This document shows, piece by piece, positions 50,942 to 59,915 of a stretch of 64,000 nt of DNA. A program made the position numbers and the translations under genes. The notes below the pieces were generated by a model. The model made no database searches, was not told the origin of the DNA, and saw only the letters and a program-made list of their open reading frames with translations. The stretch is taken from NCBI GenBank assembly GCA_905250115.1, contig CAJNOI010000047.1, positions 247,365-311,364 of the forward strand, given 5' to 3'. Position 1 is the stretch's first letter, and each line of letters opens with the position of its first letter. The DNA is from Adineta steineri. Taxonomy: Eukaryota > Rotifera > Eurotatoria > Adinetida > Adinetidae.

Positions 50942-52369
50942 ATGAGGCGCCCATCGTCCAAGAATCTTATGTTAGTTATTCTATGTATTTTAATTCTATT
51001 TACTTTATTATCTGGCTACATATACACAAACTACACATTCTTAGCGACTATTTTGAATACTCCTACCTCGTATTCTTCTCCAGCAGATGGTTGGAAACCA
51101 GTTGGACATACTCTTGATGAACAGAATTTACTTCATGATATGTCTATTGTCGTTGCTGCATGGCCCGAATATGCGGAAGATAATATACCTACAGTACCAT
51201 GTTTATCAGCCGATGGTCATTTGCTTGTATTAAGTGTTGCTGCAAGTCGTATACGTTATGGAGTAAGTCTAACTTTTGTCACAGTTTATCCAACCGATAT
51301 AAAAACTGTTTTACCAAAACACATCTCATCTCATCCACTCTCGTCAAATCAACAGAGCCTCTGGTGTATATTTAGTGATGGATCAGTAACACCTGTCTAC
51401 ACTTATGATTTGAAATATGGTAATGATCGAGTATCTCTTTTGGATTGTCCACTTAGTCAATTTGCTAATGATCAATTATGGAAATTGAATCAAACAATAC
51501 GAGTCTATCTTGCATCAACAACAACAAAAGATAGACAAATACCGATACTTAAAGCATTCGTAAAAGTTCCAGTAGTTTCTATCACTTCATCAAAGTCTAG
51601 TCAAGAATCTTTTACATTATGCACTTCACCTTTACATAACAAAGCTAACTATTTAGTCCAATGGATCGAGTTTCATCGACTAGTTGGATTTAGTAAATTC
51701 GTCATATATAATACAACTGATACTGATAATTATCTCTCAACTATTATTAATATTTATACTCAAAAATATCCTGGTCTTGTTGATGTTGTACAATGGGATT
51801 TTTCTACTCTTGGTCTTGTCGATATTTTACGAGATCGATATTTTCAGGTAGAAGCACTGCATGATTGTCTAATTCGTTATGGTGATCAATCAGAATGGTT
51901 AGGTATGCTCGATCTTGATGAATACATTGTACCACTACCTCCATACGAAACTATTGTTGATTATGTTCATGCAAATTTTGGTCGAAGAATTATAGGATCA
52001 ATTAATTTATGGAGTCAGTTCTTTTGCAATAAAAACGCTACTGCATATACTCTAGAGGAGAATGATACAAATCGATTAACTATTGAACGATTCACTTTTC
52101 GTGCACGTAATCGACATAAAAGTGGACGTGAAAAGTATTTATATCGACCACGTTTTGTGCAATATCTATCAATTCATCATCAAATAATTGGACTTTCAAA
52201 AGAACAACCATCAGAAAATCACATAACACTTGCTCATTATGTATCGATGAGTACTCTACGTACAATGCCAGGATGTGGTTTTAACGAAACCGTTGAAGAC
52301 ACTGGTATTCGTAATCGATTCGTTAATAGAGTAAAAGATGCAATAGCAACTTTAATGAATAAGCATTGA
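50942..52369 (+). CDS. GT92 (DUF23) family glycosyltransferase, type II membrane protein
   Basis: Intronless, 475 aa. N-terminus MRRPSSKN then one hydrophobic segment (about residues 9-27): a type II Golgi anchor. The C-terminal half carries the DUF23/GT92 signature: LCTSPLHNKANYLVQWIEFHR (about 227-247), FVIYNTTD, a conserved segment VVQWDF, and LGMLDLDEYIVP (about 320-331) with the Asp-x-Asp needed for metal and nucleotide-sugar binding; CGFNETVED near the end. GT92 members in worms add galactose to fucose or to N-glycan cores; the acceptor here is unknown. First gene of five same-strand intronless sugar genes. Confidence 0.85.
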   Translation: MRRPSSKNLMLVILCILILFTLLSGYIYTNYTFLATILNTPTSYSSPADGWKPVGHTLDEQNLLHDMSIVVAAWPEYAEDNIPTVPCLSADGHLLVLSVAASRIRYGVSLTFVTVYPTDIKTVLPKHISSHPLSSNQQSLWCIFSDGSVTPVYTYDLKYGNDRVSLLDCPLSQFANDQLWKLNQTIRVYLASTTTKDRQIPILKAFVKVPVVSITSSKSSQESFTLCTSPLHNKANYLVQWIEFHRLVGFSKFVIYNTTDTDNYLSTIINIYTQKYPGLVDVVQWDFSTLGLVDILRDRYFQVEALHDCLIRYGDQSEWLGMLDLDEYIVPLPPYETIVDYVHANFGRRIIGSINLWSQFFCNKNATAYTLEENDTNRLTIERFTFRARNRHKSGREKYLYRPRFVQYLSIHHQIIGLSKEQPSENHITLAHYVSMSTLRTMPGCGFNETVEDTGIRNRFVNRVKDAIATLMNKH

Positions 52370-52835
52370 AATCGAACAATTTTATACAAAAATATTTAAA
52401 TGTTGTTTTTATTAATGAATATAGATTATTTCCTACTTTTATATTTCACGAAAGAAATCACAAAGAAGATTATGGTAATATATTAATGTTATCTATATTC
52501 GAGTAACATCAAAAATGAATTTTGTCGAGAGCACAAGTTATTGTAATGAGAGTAGGACATTTTAAGTATCATAAACTTCCGTTTTATTGTTACAATTATC
52601 AAATATTACCATAGTAACGAAAACAAAATTGATCTTTATATCTTGTTTAGTTTCTTTAATTAATATTAAAATATATTACTTTGTAAAATGCTTAGTAATA
52701 ATTTAAAAACAAATCTATCAGTCATATGTTCACATTATAAAAAATGACTTCAATAATGATGTCATTGATCTGCTATTATTAGATTTTATTGTTTGTTTTT
52801 AGATTATTTAATTAAAATATTTCTCACGATAGAAA
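52370..52835. other. Spacer between GT92 and GT11 genes
   Basis: AT-rich, no gene recognised. Confidence 0.5.
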
Positions 52836-53786
52836 ATGTATAGAAACCAAATGTTAAAAGTAAGTTTGATCGTCATCATGATTATGCTATTTTATCTATT
52901 AAACATTCATTCAAAATCACTATACACTTTACATCTATTGAAGAACAAGACTATATTTAATGATTCCAAAGAGTGTTATATTATTTTACGTGAACGTGGT
53001 GGTCGACTTGGAAATCGTTTATTTATGTTTGCATCAGCTTATGGTCTATCACTTAAATATTCATGTCAGTTATACATAGATCGAAATATTATTGATGAAC
53101 TACAACAAACATTCAAGATTAATTTGACAAATTTGTTGTCGAAATCACAATTAAATAATTTGACTTCAATTACAAAAATACAGAATCATTGTTTATATAT
53201 TTCTAATCTTTTATATACAAACAACAGTTATTCGATTGAATTATCAGGATTCTGGCAAGTACATAAATATTTTATCGATCATATGGAACAGATAAAACAA
53301 CAATTACGTTTTAAACAATCAATTTTAGATCGAGTGAAGAATTTTCTCGACAAAAATATCAATAAAAATGTTTCCACTTCCGTAGGCATACATATTCGAC
53401 GAGGAGATTTTCTACGTGTTCGACGTGTTTCATCCAACAAATATATATTCAATGCAATGTCTCATTTTCAAATAAAATATCATTCAGTTATGTTTATTAT
53501 AGTATCCGATGATAAAGAATATTGTCGAAAAACATTTGGTCAGAAAAATAATGTATTAGTGACACCTGATTCATTTAGTACTGCTGATGATTTGGCTACA
53601 TTGACTCTATGTGAACATACTATTCTTACTGCAGGAACATTTGGATGGTGGGGAGCTTTTCTTTCACATAATCGATTGGGTGATGTATTAACTGATTCAA
53701 AATCAGATCATACTCCTCTTGATGCTAATTGTCGACAAGATGACTATTTTCCATCATGGTTTTCGTTTTTAAACAGTACGAATTAA
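52836..53786 (+). CDS. GT11 alpha-1,2-fucosyltransferase-like enzyme
   Basis: Intronless, 316 aa; type II anchor at about residues 9-23. GT11 blocks: GGRLGNRLFMFASAYGLS (about 55-72), VGIHIRRGDFL (about 183-193; the His-x-Arg-Arg-Gly-Asp motif that binds GDP-fucose), FIIVSDDKEYCR, and LTLCEHTILTAGTFGWWGAF (about 257-275). All expected motifs are intact. It would transfer fucose from GDP-fucose in alpha-1,2 linkage, normally to galactose. Length and intronless structure resemble both invertebrate and bacterial members; origin cannot be decided by eye. It lies 57 bases before the HtrL/YibB-like gene. Confidence 0.87.
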   Translation: MYRNQMLKVSLIVIMIMLFYLLNIHSKSLYTLHLLKNKTIFNDSKECYIILRERGGRLGNRLFMFASAYGLSLKYSCQLYIDRNIIDELQQTFKINLTNLLSKSQLNNLTSITKIQNHCLYISNLLYTNNSYSIELSGFWQVHKYFIDHMEQIKQQLRFKQSILDRVKNFLDKNINKNVSTSVGIHIRRGDFLRVRRVSSNKYIFNAMSHFQIKYHSVMFIIVSDDKEYCRKTFGQKNNVLVTPDSFSTADDLATLTLCEHTILTAGTFGWWGAFLSHNRLGDVLTDSKSDHTPLDANCRQDDYFPSWFSFLNSTN

Positions 53787-53842
53787 ATTATCAAAATATT
53801 CTACCAAAAAATGAATATGTTTTAATATATTATCTTTTTTAG

Positions 53843-54892
53843 ATGAGATTTCAGATTACTTATTATCGACAATTATGCGTTTTTATACTAGTTGTCATTG
53901 GTATTGGTTTAGTCTTGTTTATTGATCAATCAAATTTCAATAAGTTTTCAATTCGTAGATCCAATTATACAAGATATCTTTTATTGAAAAATAATGAACA
54001 ATATTCAACAACTGTTGTAATAGTATATTTTCCATTGAGTAAATCTAAACATAGTAACGCTCAATATCAATCGTGGCTTGAAAATCTATTAGGATTTTGT
54101 CAATCACCTATCATTATATATACATCAATTGAATATAAACCGATTCTACAACAACTTCGCCGAAATAGTTCATTAAGAACTCACTTTATTGTGGAATATA
54201 ATTTACCGTTTGAAATATCACCAATAAAAAAACTTGTTCCTATCTTTGAACAACAATATCTCACTGATCCTGAACGTGCATATCACTCGATTGAATTGTA
54301 TGCTGTATGGTGTGCTAAACCGTTTATATTGAATCGAAGTGTAGAGCTTAATCCTTTTCGAACAAAATATTTTCTCTATATTGATGCTGGAGCTTTTCGA
54401 TCTTCTAATTATCGTTTTCAATCGTGGCCATACGAACCTTCAATTCATTCAATTCTTGCTAATAACAAACTTCTTTTCGGTATGATCTCTCCGCTTCCTC
54501 GTCAGTTTTGTCCATTATTGTATACTGTAAATAAAAGTCTCATTCGACATGATCTCATTCAAGCTGGTCTAATGGGTGGTACTGCTGATGCTATCCATTG
54601 GTGGACATCAGTATTTTATGAAACAATCGATATTTATATTTCAAAGAATTTTTTCATTGGAAAGGAACAAAATTTAATGAATGCTATTGCACTCATGTAT
54701 CCACACAGGATCAATATGATGCTTTCATTTCGTACCTCTTGTGGCAATAAATGGTTTGCTTTCGGACCATTACTAGCAAATCAAGCTGAGAAACAAAGAT
54801 TGGCTTTTTCTATGACCTGTCAACATCAGAATTTATCTGAAGTTATTATTCCTTTCGAAAATATTTGTAATGATCCTAGAAATGTTAAATAA
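53843..54892 (+). CDS. HtrL/YibB-like glycosyltransferase
   Basis: Intronless, 349 aa. One N-terminal hydrophobic segment (about residues 11-27). The remainder fits the HtrL/YibB (WlaTC-like) family: TTVVIVYFPLSKSKHSNAQYQSWLENLL (about 56-83), PIIIYTS, KYFLYIDAGAFR (about 175-186), and IQAGLMGGTADAIHWW followed by a conserved EQNLMNAIALMYP. Bacterial relatives sit in lipopolysaccharide or capsule clusters; eukaryotic relatives exist but are uncharacterised. YIDAGAFR lies where the family has its Asp-containing putative metal site. With the flanking genes it suggests a shared glycan pathway. Confidence 0.75.
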   Translation: MRFQITYYRQLCVFILVVIGIGLVLFIDQSNFNKFSIRRSNYTRYLLLKNNEQYSTTVVIVYFPLSKSKHSNAQYQSWLENLLGFCQSPIIIYTSIEYKPILQQLRRNSSLRTHFIVEYNLPFEISPIKKLVPIFEQQYLTDPERAYHSIELYAVWCAKPFILNRSVELNPFRTKYFLYIDAGAFRSSNYRFQSWPYEPSIHSILANNKLLFGMISPLPRQFCPLLYTVNKSLIRHDLIQAGLMGGTADAIHWWTSVFYETIDIYISKNFFIGKEQNLMNAIALMYPHRINMMLSFRTSCGNKWFAFGPLLANQAEKQRLAFSMTCQHQNLSEVIIPFENICNDPRNVK

Positions 54893-55407
54893 CAGGTGAG
54901 TCAAATAAACTAAATATACTTTTATCTTGTATACAATCTATTAAGATGGATATTGATTTTGAAGTTTCTTTTCTTAGTAATATGGTTCCATGAATGTGGT
55001 CTTTTAGTTTTTATTAATTAATAAACATATTAATAAACATCATCACAACATCTTTTCATATTTTAATATTTACCGGTAAAAACTATGCCTTCAGTTCATG
55101 ACACTTCTGAAAAAAAGATGTAATATTTACATGTGCATTTAAGTATATAAGAATGTAGAAATATTCAATACTTTGACTTGTTCTCGTACTCATTATATTA
55201 GATTTTCAGAGAACGCTTTCTTTTTGTTTATTGTTTATTGTTTGCTATCTACGGTGGTTTATTAATTTAAAACTATTTTCAGATAACTCGAAATAATAAA
55301 ATATTCGTTAAGTTTCTATTAATAGTTTTTGTAAGTACTAGCTTACTCTTTTTATATTAAGATAAATTTGTGATTATTATAGTTATTTAGATTAACAGAA
55401 TTAAAAT
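54893..55407. other. Spacer before the epimerase fusion gene
   Basis: AT-rich, no gene seen. Confidence 0.5.
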
Positions 55408-58320
55408 ATGAATTATGTACGAGTAGAACGTTTTTATACATTGCTTCTAATATTTATTTTATTTCTTTACATTATTATATCAAATATGCTACTCAAAAAT
55501 GATAATAATAATATTTCATCATGGCCAAATTTATTTAAATCGAATTATTATAAAAATAAACAAATATTCGATATCTCAATCAATAATAAAAGTCTTCCTA
55601 AAATACTCATTGTATTAGGTACACGTCCAGAAGGAATAAAATGTGCTCCTTTAATTGCTGAATTAAAATCGGATTATTATCGTTCAAAATTTCAAATTAT
55701 TGTTCTTAGTACTGGTCAACATCGAGAAATTCTACGCCAAAGTTTAATGGGATTTAAACAAACAGTTGATATTGATTTAGATTTAATGATGAATAATCAA
55801 AGCTTACCGGATTTATTTCATCGAATATTTTTTCAAATAAATGAACAAATAAATCTAATTAAACCAGATTTATTAATTGTTCAAGGTGATACAACAACTG
55901 CACTTGTGTCTGCTTTAGTTGCTGCATATAATCAAATTCCAGTTGCACATGTTGAAGCCGGTCTTCGAACATTTAATTTATCAAATCCATTTCCTGAAGA
56001 ACTTAACCGAAAAATAATTGATTCATTTGCTAAACTTATGTTTGCACCAACAACATTTGCTAAAGAAGTACTTATTCGAGAAGGTGCTTGTGAAACAGAT
56101 ATATTTATAACTGGTAATACTGGTGTTGATGCATTTTATCAATATTATAAACAAGAAATTCCAAATAAAAATAATTCAATATTAAGAATAATTGATAATT
56201 TTAAAAAGAAGTCATTAAATAAAACTCATTCAGTTGTTATTCTTGTTACGATGCATCGAAGAGAAAATTTTCAATATTTATCTGATATGTGCCGTGCTAT
56301 AAAAACTATAGCTAACAAACATAACGGAAAAATTTTAATTATTTTACCTGTTCACCCAAATCCAAATGTTAAAAATGTCGTATTAAAAATTTTAAATAAT
56401 TTAGATAATGTTAAAATTGTTGATCCAATATCATATGATATATTTGGATATGTTTTATTAGAATCAGATATAATTCTGACTGATTCAGGTGGAATTCAAG
56501 AAGAAGTAGTTAGTATTGGTAAACCAGTTATATTAATGAGAATGACAACTGAACGACCTGAAGGAATTTATCTTGGTACAATTAAACAAATAGGGATTTT
56601 TTATGATGATATTATAAAAGCAGTGGATGATGAATTGATAAATATCAAAATAACGAATCAAACATCGAAAAGAAATATTTTTGGTGATGGAACTGCATCG
56701 AAACAAATTGCAACTATTATTGAGAATTATTTTTCCGGAAAATATAAATCAAATATAAAATGTATGACAAAATTTCGTCAAGATTCTATTGCTCAATATG
56801 TTTATTCATATAAAAATATATCATCACATACTATTCGCCGAAATATGATAATAAATTTAACAAAAGTACAATCGGCTCTTAGTCTGGATGAAATACTTAG
56901 AATTCCTAGTCAATATAATATATCAAAGAAAAATGAGGATAGATTTGCACTTACTGCGATTATTGGATTATATAGACGTGAAGGTATAATTCGACGATGG
57001 ATTGAAGCACTTCTTATACAAACACATCCACCAAAGGAGATTTGGTTTATCCATTTTGCTTCACCTATTGCAGATAAACTTGATGTTGAAATTAAAGAAA
57101 TGCGTTCATTATTCTATAATGGATCAGATTATTGTAATAAATGGTGTATAGAAAATAAATGTAAAATGAATGATACCAATAATAATGGGATTAAATCTAA
57201 TTGTACCGAACAATGTATAGAATTTTGTATGAAATTACCTTCAATGTTATTTGTTGGTATGGGAGAAATGCAATTAAAATATTTTGGAAGATTTCAACTT
57301 GCACTACAATGTCGAACAAAATATGTCATTGTTTTTGATGATGATTGTATACCTCAAAAACGATATTTAGAAATTGCAATGTATACAATTAATACAAAAG
57401 AATATCGAGGTATTTTAGGAACGAAAGGTACACCTGCAGCAGAGAATTATTATTATGGTCCTGTATCAAAAAGTAATCAAATAATTGAAGTTGATGTCGT
57501 TGGTGGAAGTTGGTTTATGGAAAGTGAATGGGTTAAACTTATGTTTCATGATAAAATCTATTCATGGAATACAGGTGAAGATTTTCATTTATGTGCAAAT
57601 GCACGTAAATATGCTAATATTAGAAGTTTTGTTATGCCTGTTGATAAGAATGATGATAGTACACATTCATTTACAAAAGATTATTTACAGATTAGTAATA
57701 AAGGAGATACAACTGGACGAGTAAATGGAACTTCAACAAGTAGAAAATTTATTATAGATCAATTATGGTCACGTGGTGATCGTTTAATGAATAGTTATAG
57801 ATCATCAAAACCATCATTATTATTATTTGCAGAAACACAATATGATACTATGTTATTAATATCACTTGTACAACAACAAATGATTCAACTCGGTGGTTTA
57901 ATACATTTTGCAACTTCAAATATGTTAAAAACAGATATAGAAATGATTAAAATTAGAAAAGAATTTCAATCAGTTCATGATTTTATGATTGGTCGTGATT
58001 TTAATATAGATCCAACACCTATTACTGCTGCAGCAGAGATTCATTATGGATTTGATATGGTTATGCAAGGTACACAAAGTACAGCAGTAATTATTCTGGG
58101 TTCTTCATCAACAATAAATATGTTTGCATTAGTATCAGCAGCATTTTTAAGAAATATTCCTATTATTAATATCTATATACAAGATAATATTGTGGATTTG
58201 AAAAGATCAGAAGTAATCATGACAATGTCTTCATTTACTCTTCGAACTTTTACTAATCAAACATTTAGTAACTTGCAATCTCAACAGTTAAATAATCTTC
58301 TAGTTCATCTTTATAAATAA
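55408..58320 (+). CDS. Membrane-anchored UDP-GlcNAc 2-epimerase / glycosyltransferase fusion
   Basis: Intronless, 970 aa. Residues about 9-27 form a type II membrane anchor. Residues about 64-445 are a complete bacterial-type, non-hydrolysing UDP-GlcNAc 2-epimerase (WecB-like, EC 5.1.3.14): LGTRPEGIK (70-78), TGQHRE, QGDTTTA (159-165), HVEAGLRT (181-188), FPEELNR, MHRREN (282-287), PVHPNP (314-319) and TDSGGIQEE (358-366). All catalytic positions are present. Residues about 510-760 are a GT-A glycosyltransferase domain with VIVFDDDCIPQ (640-650, metal-binding DDD) and NTGEDFHLC (721-729). A third domain, about 805-945, has the Rossmann rhythm of the epimerase N-half (ILGSSSTINMFALVSAAFLRNIP beside IVQGDTTTALVSALVAAYNQIP) but no catalytic residues. 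It may supply and use UDP-ManNAc in one chain. Animal GNE is a different, kinase-fused hydrolysing enzyme. Confidence 0.9.
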   Translation: MNYVRVERFYTLLLIFILFLYIIISNMLLKNDNNNISSWPNLFKSNYYKNKQIFDISINNKSLPKILIVLGTRPEGIKCAPLIAELKSDYYRSKFQIIVLSTGQHREILRQSLMGFKQTVDIDLDLMMNNQSLPDLFHRIFFQINEQINLIKPDLLIVQGDTTTALVSALVAAYNQIPVAHVEAGLRTFNLSNPFPEELNRKIIDSFAKLMFAPTTFAKEVLIREGACETDIFITGNTGVDAFYQYYKQEIPNKNNSILRIIDNFKKKSLNKTHSVVILVTMHRRENFQYLSDMCRAIKTIANKHNGKILIILPVHPNPNVKNVVLKILNNLDNVKIVDPISYDIFGYVLLESDIILTDSGGIQEEVVSIGKPVILMRMTTERPEGIYLGTIKQIGIFYDDIIKAVDDELINIKITNQTSKRNIFGDGTASKQIATIIENYFSGKYKSNIKCMTKFRQDSIAQYVYSYKNISSHTIRRNMIINLTKVQSALSLDEILRIPSQYNISKKNEDRFALTAIIGLYRREGIIRRWIEALLIQTHPPKEIWFIHFASPIADKLDVEIKEMRSLFYNGSDYCNKWCIENKCKMNDTNNNGIKSNCTEQCIEFCMKLPSMLFVGMGEMQLKYFGRFQLALQCRTKYVIVFDDDCIPQKRYLEIAMYTINTKEYRGILGTKGTPAAENYYYGPVSKSNQIIEVDVVGGSWFMESEWVKLMFHDKIYSWNTGEDFHLCANARKYANIRSFVMPVDKNDDSTHSFTKDYLQISNKGDTTGRVNGTSTSRKFIIDQLWSRGDRLMNSYRSSKPSLLLFAETQYDTMLLISLVQQQMIQLGGLIHFATSNMLKTDIEMIKIRKEFQSVHDFMIGRDFNIDPTPITAAAEIHYGFDMVMQGTQSTAVIILGSSSTINMFALVSAAFLRNIPIINIYIQDNIVDLKRSEVIMTMSSFTLRTFTNQTFSNLQSQQLNNLLVHLYK

Positions 58321-58479
58321 AAAGAGTTGAATTGACACTCATGTCCTCGAATTAGACAACTACTCATTGTTTTCACAATTTGTTTTTTTTATGAAATTTT
58401 GTTTGAAGTATAAAAGTAAAATGCATTCATGTTAGATATAAACGTTATTAGTTAATTTCTACTCGACTGAATTGTAAAA

Positions 58480-59556
58480 ATGAATCAGGGCTCAAATCAA
58501 ACAAACATTGAAGAAGTCAAAAGATCTTATTTTAGTAGAAAAATCCAAATGGTGCTGTTGATAGTTATCTTAATCGTATATCATTTTATAATCCTTCCTT
58601 AATTCTATGGATGTCCTAATACTTTACATTCATATGCCAAAAAATATATAAATCAACGAACAAATGTAAATATAACATGTGCGGATTCTATTTTAACTTG
58701 GTGTGCAGAGAATCAAATTGAATTATCAAAATGTTCTTGAACAATAGAAACATTTCGGAATCATTTTTATAACATGGCAGCTTTAATCAGTCGTCCATAT
58801 CCTGATTCAATGAATAATAATAGTGGACTAGCCTTCATTCGATTAGGAGATGGAGAAATGTTACTTTTATTTGGAGTTTCAGTTAAGTCTATTGACCGAT
58901 GGTCATGGCCTGGTGGTCAATCAACATTAGGAGAAGATTTAAGAAAAGCATTGAATTATCCGAAATATCAATATAATACATTTAGTCCATTTTATTATGG
59001 AATTTATGATGCTAAAGGTATTTGTCCTTTTCATGAACTTGTTTCAATGATTTATCAGCATCCAAAATATTTAACATATACAAATTTATTTGTCAATTCT
59101 AATTATCCTTCCACGAAATTATTACATCAATCACTTATTCGAGATTATCGAAAAAAGATTATTCTAATAATTAACAATGAAACTAGCTCACAAAAGCTAA
59201 CTGAACTGAATGCATGGACTTGTGAAATATTGCTCTATCCAGATAATGGACCTTTGTTGTGGGAAAATGATAAGTTTAGAGAGCAAGCAATTGGGAAAAT
59301 TGTTGACGCAGCAAAGCGATACAGAAATCGATTATTTTTATTTTCAATAGGTCCACTATCGAGAGTTCTCATTCATCATGCCTGGCTCGAAAATCCTTAT
59401 AATCGTTACATTTATTTTGGTTCTACAGTCGATCAAATGACAAAAAATAGAACAACTCGACCATATCAATCGAATACAGAACTCAATCATGATCCGTCGT
59501 ATCTTATCAAATTTGATACGAACAAACGTTTATTTCGGGTGTCATCTGTAGACTAA
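58480..59556 (+). pseudogene. DUF1792/GT-D-like glycosyltransferase gene with anchor cut off by two stops
   Basis: From ATG 58480 the frame encodes a type II anchor (KIQMVLLIVILIVYHFIILP), then TAA at 58600-58602, about 45 more codons, TGA at 58738-58740, and finally a 260-aa ORF from ATG 58774 to 59556, all in one frame without any shift. The ORF contains FIRLGDGEMLLLFG (about 21-34), the Asp-Gly-Glu site of the DUF1792/GT-D fold, which was first described for bacterial protein glycosylation. Later parts include CPFHEL, a conserved NNxxSS-type region and LFSIGPLSRVLIHHAW. The catalytic domain looks intact, so either the gene is newly broken, losing its Golgi anchor, or a cytosolic protein starts at 58774. 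A rare long intron (for example from GTAGAA near 58533 to AATAG near 58753) would also skip both stops but would remove the anchor; neighbours have no introns. Confidence 0.6.
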
Positions 59557-59915
59557 AAATACCTTCTATTTTGTTATTAGTTTTTGTTTCATCATATGTT
59601 TGTGAGGGATGTGTCGCCTGTGGAGTGTTGGGAAGTTGCACATCTTTTTCACTTCTAGAAAATTTTCAACTTTTTCCAGCTAAAATTGTATACTTTATTG
59701 TAAAAAAGGGTGTGGATGGATGTGAATGTGGGCGAATTTCGCAGGCAACCACACTCACACCCGCAGCTATCCTGATTAGCACAGAAAAAGTCCAATACAG
59801 AACTGGAGAACAACACACTTTCATCGTCTCTTAGCAGTTTGATGCTTCAGTTTCCAAGAGTAATGAGTTTTCTCTCTCCATTTCCCCCTTATGGAATTTC
59901 TTTACATTAGACAAA
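59557..59915. other. Spacer with telomere-like foldback
   Basis: Between the sugar block and NHL copy 4. An 87-codon ORF (59571-59834) runs through the foldback and has no domain. Confidence 0.5.
59708..59766. repeat. Foldback with G-rich/C-rich arms
   Basis: GGGTGTGGATGGATGTGAAT with GTGGGC following is opposed by CCACACTCACACCCGC (59749-59764); the centre is the palindrome GCGAATTTCGC (59732-59742). Similar in style to the foldbacks at 33.8, 47.8 and 49.5 kb. Confidence 0.5.

Noticed and set aside
58600-58740. Idea that stop codons are reassigned or read through in the GT-D-like gene
   Set aside because: TAA, TGA and TAG all act as normal terminators elsewhere in the window, so decay or a later start is simpler.
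59571-59834. 87-aa cysteine-containing ORF after the sugar block
   Set aside because: It is formed mostly by the G-rich/C-rich foldback; no signal peptide plus domain pattern beyond chance.
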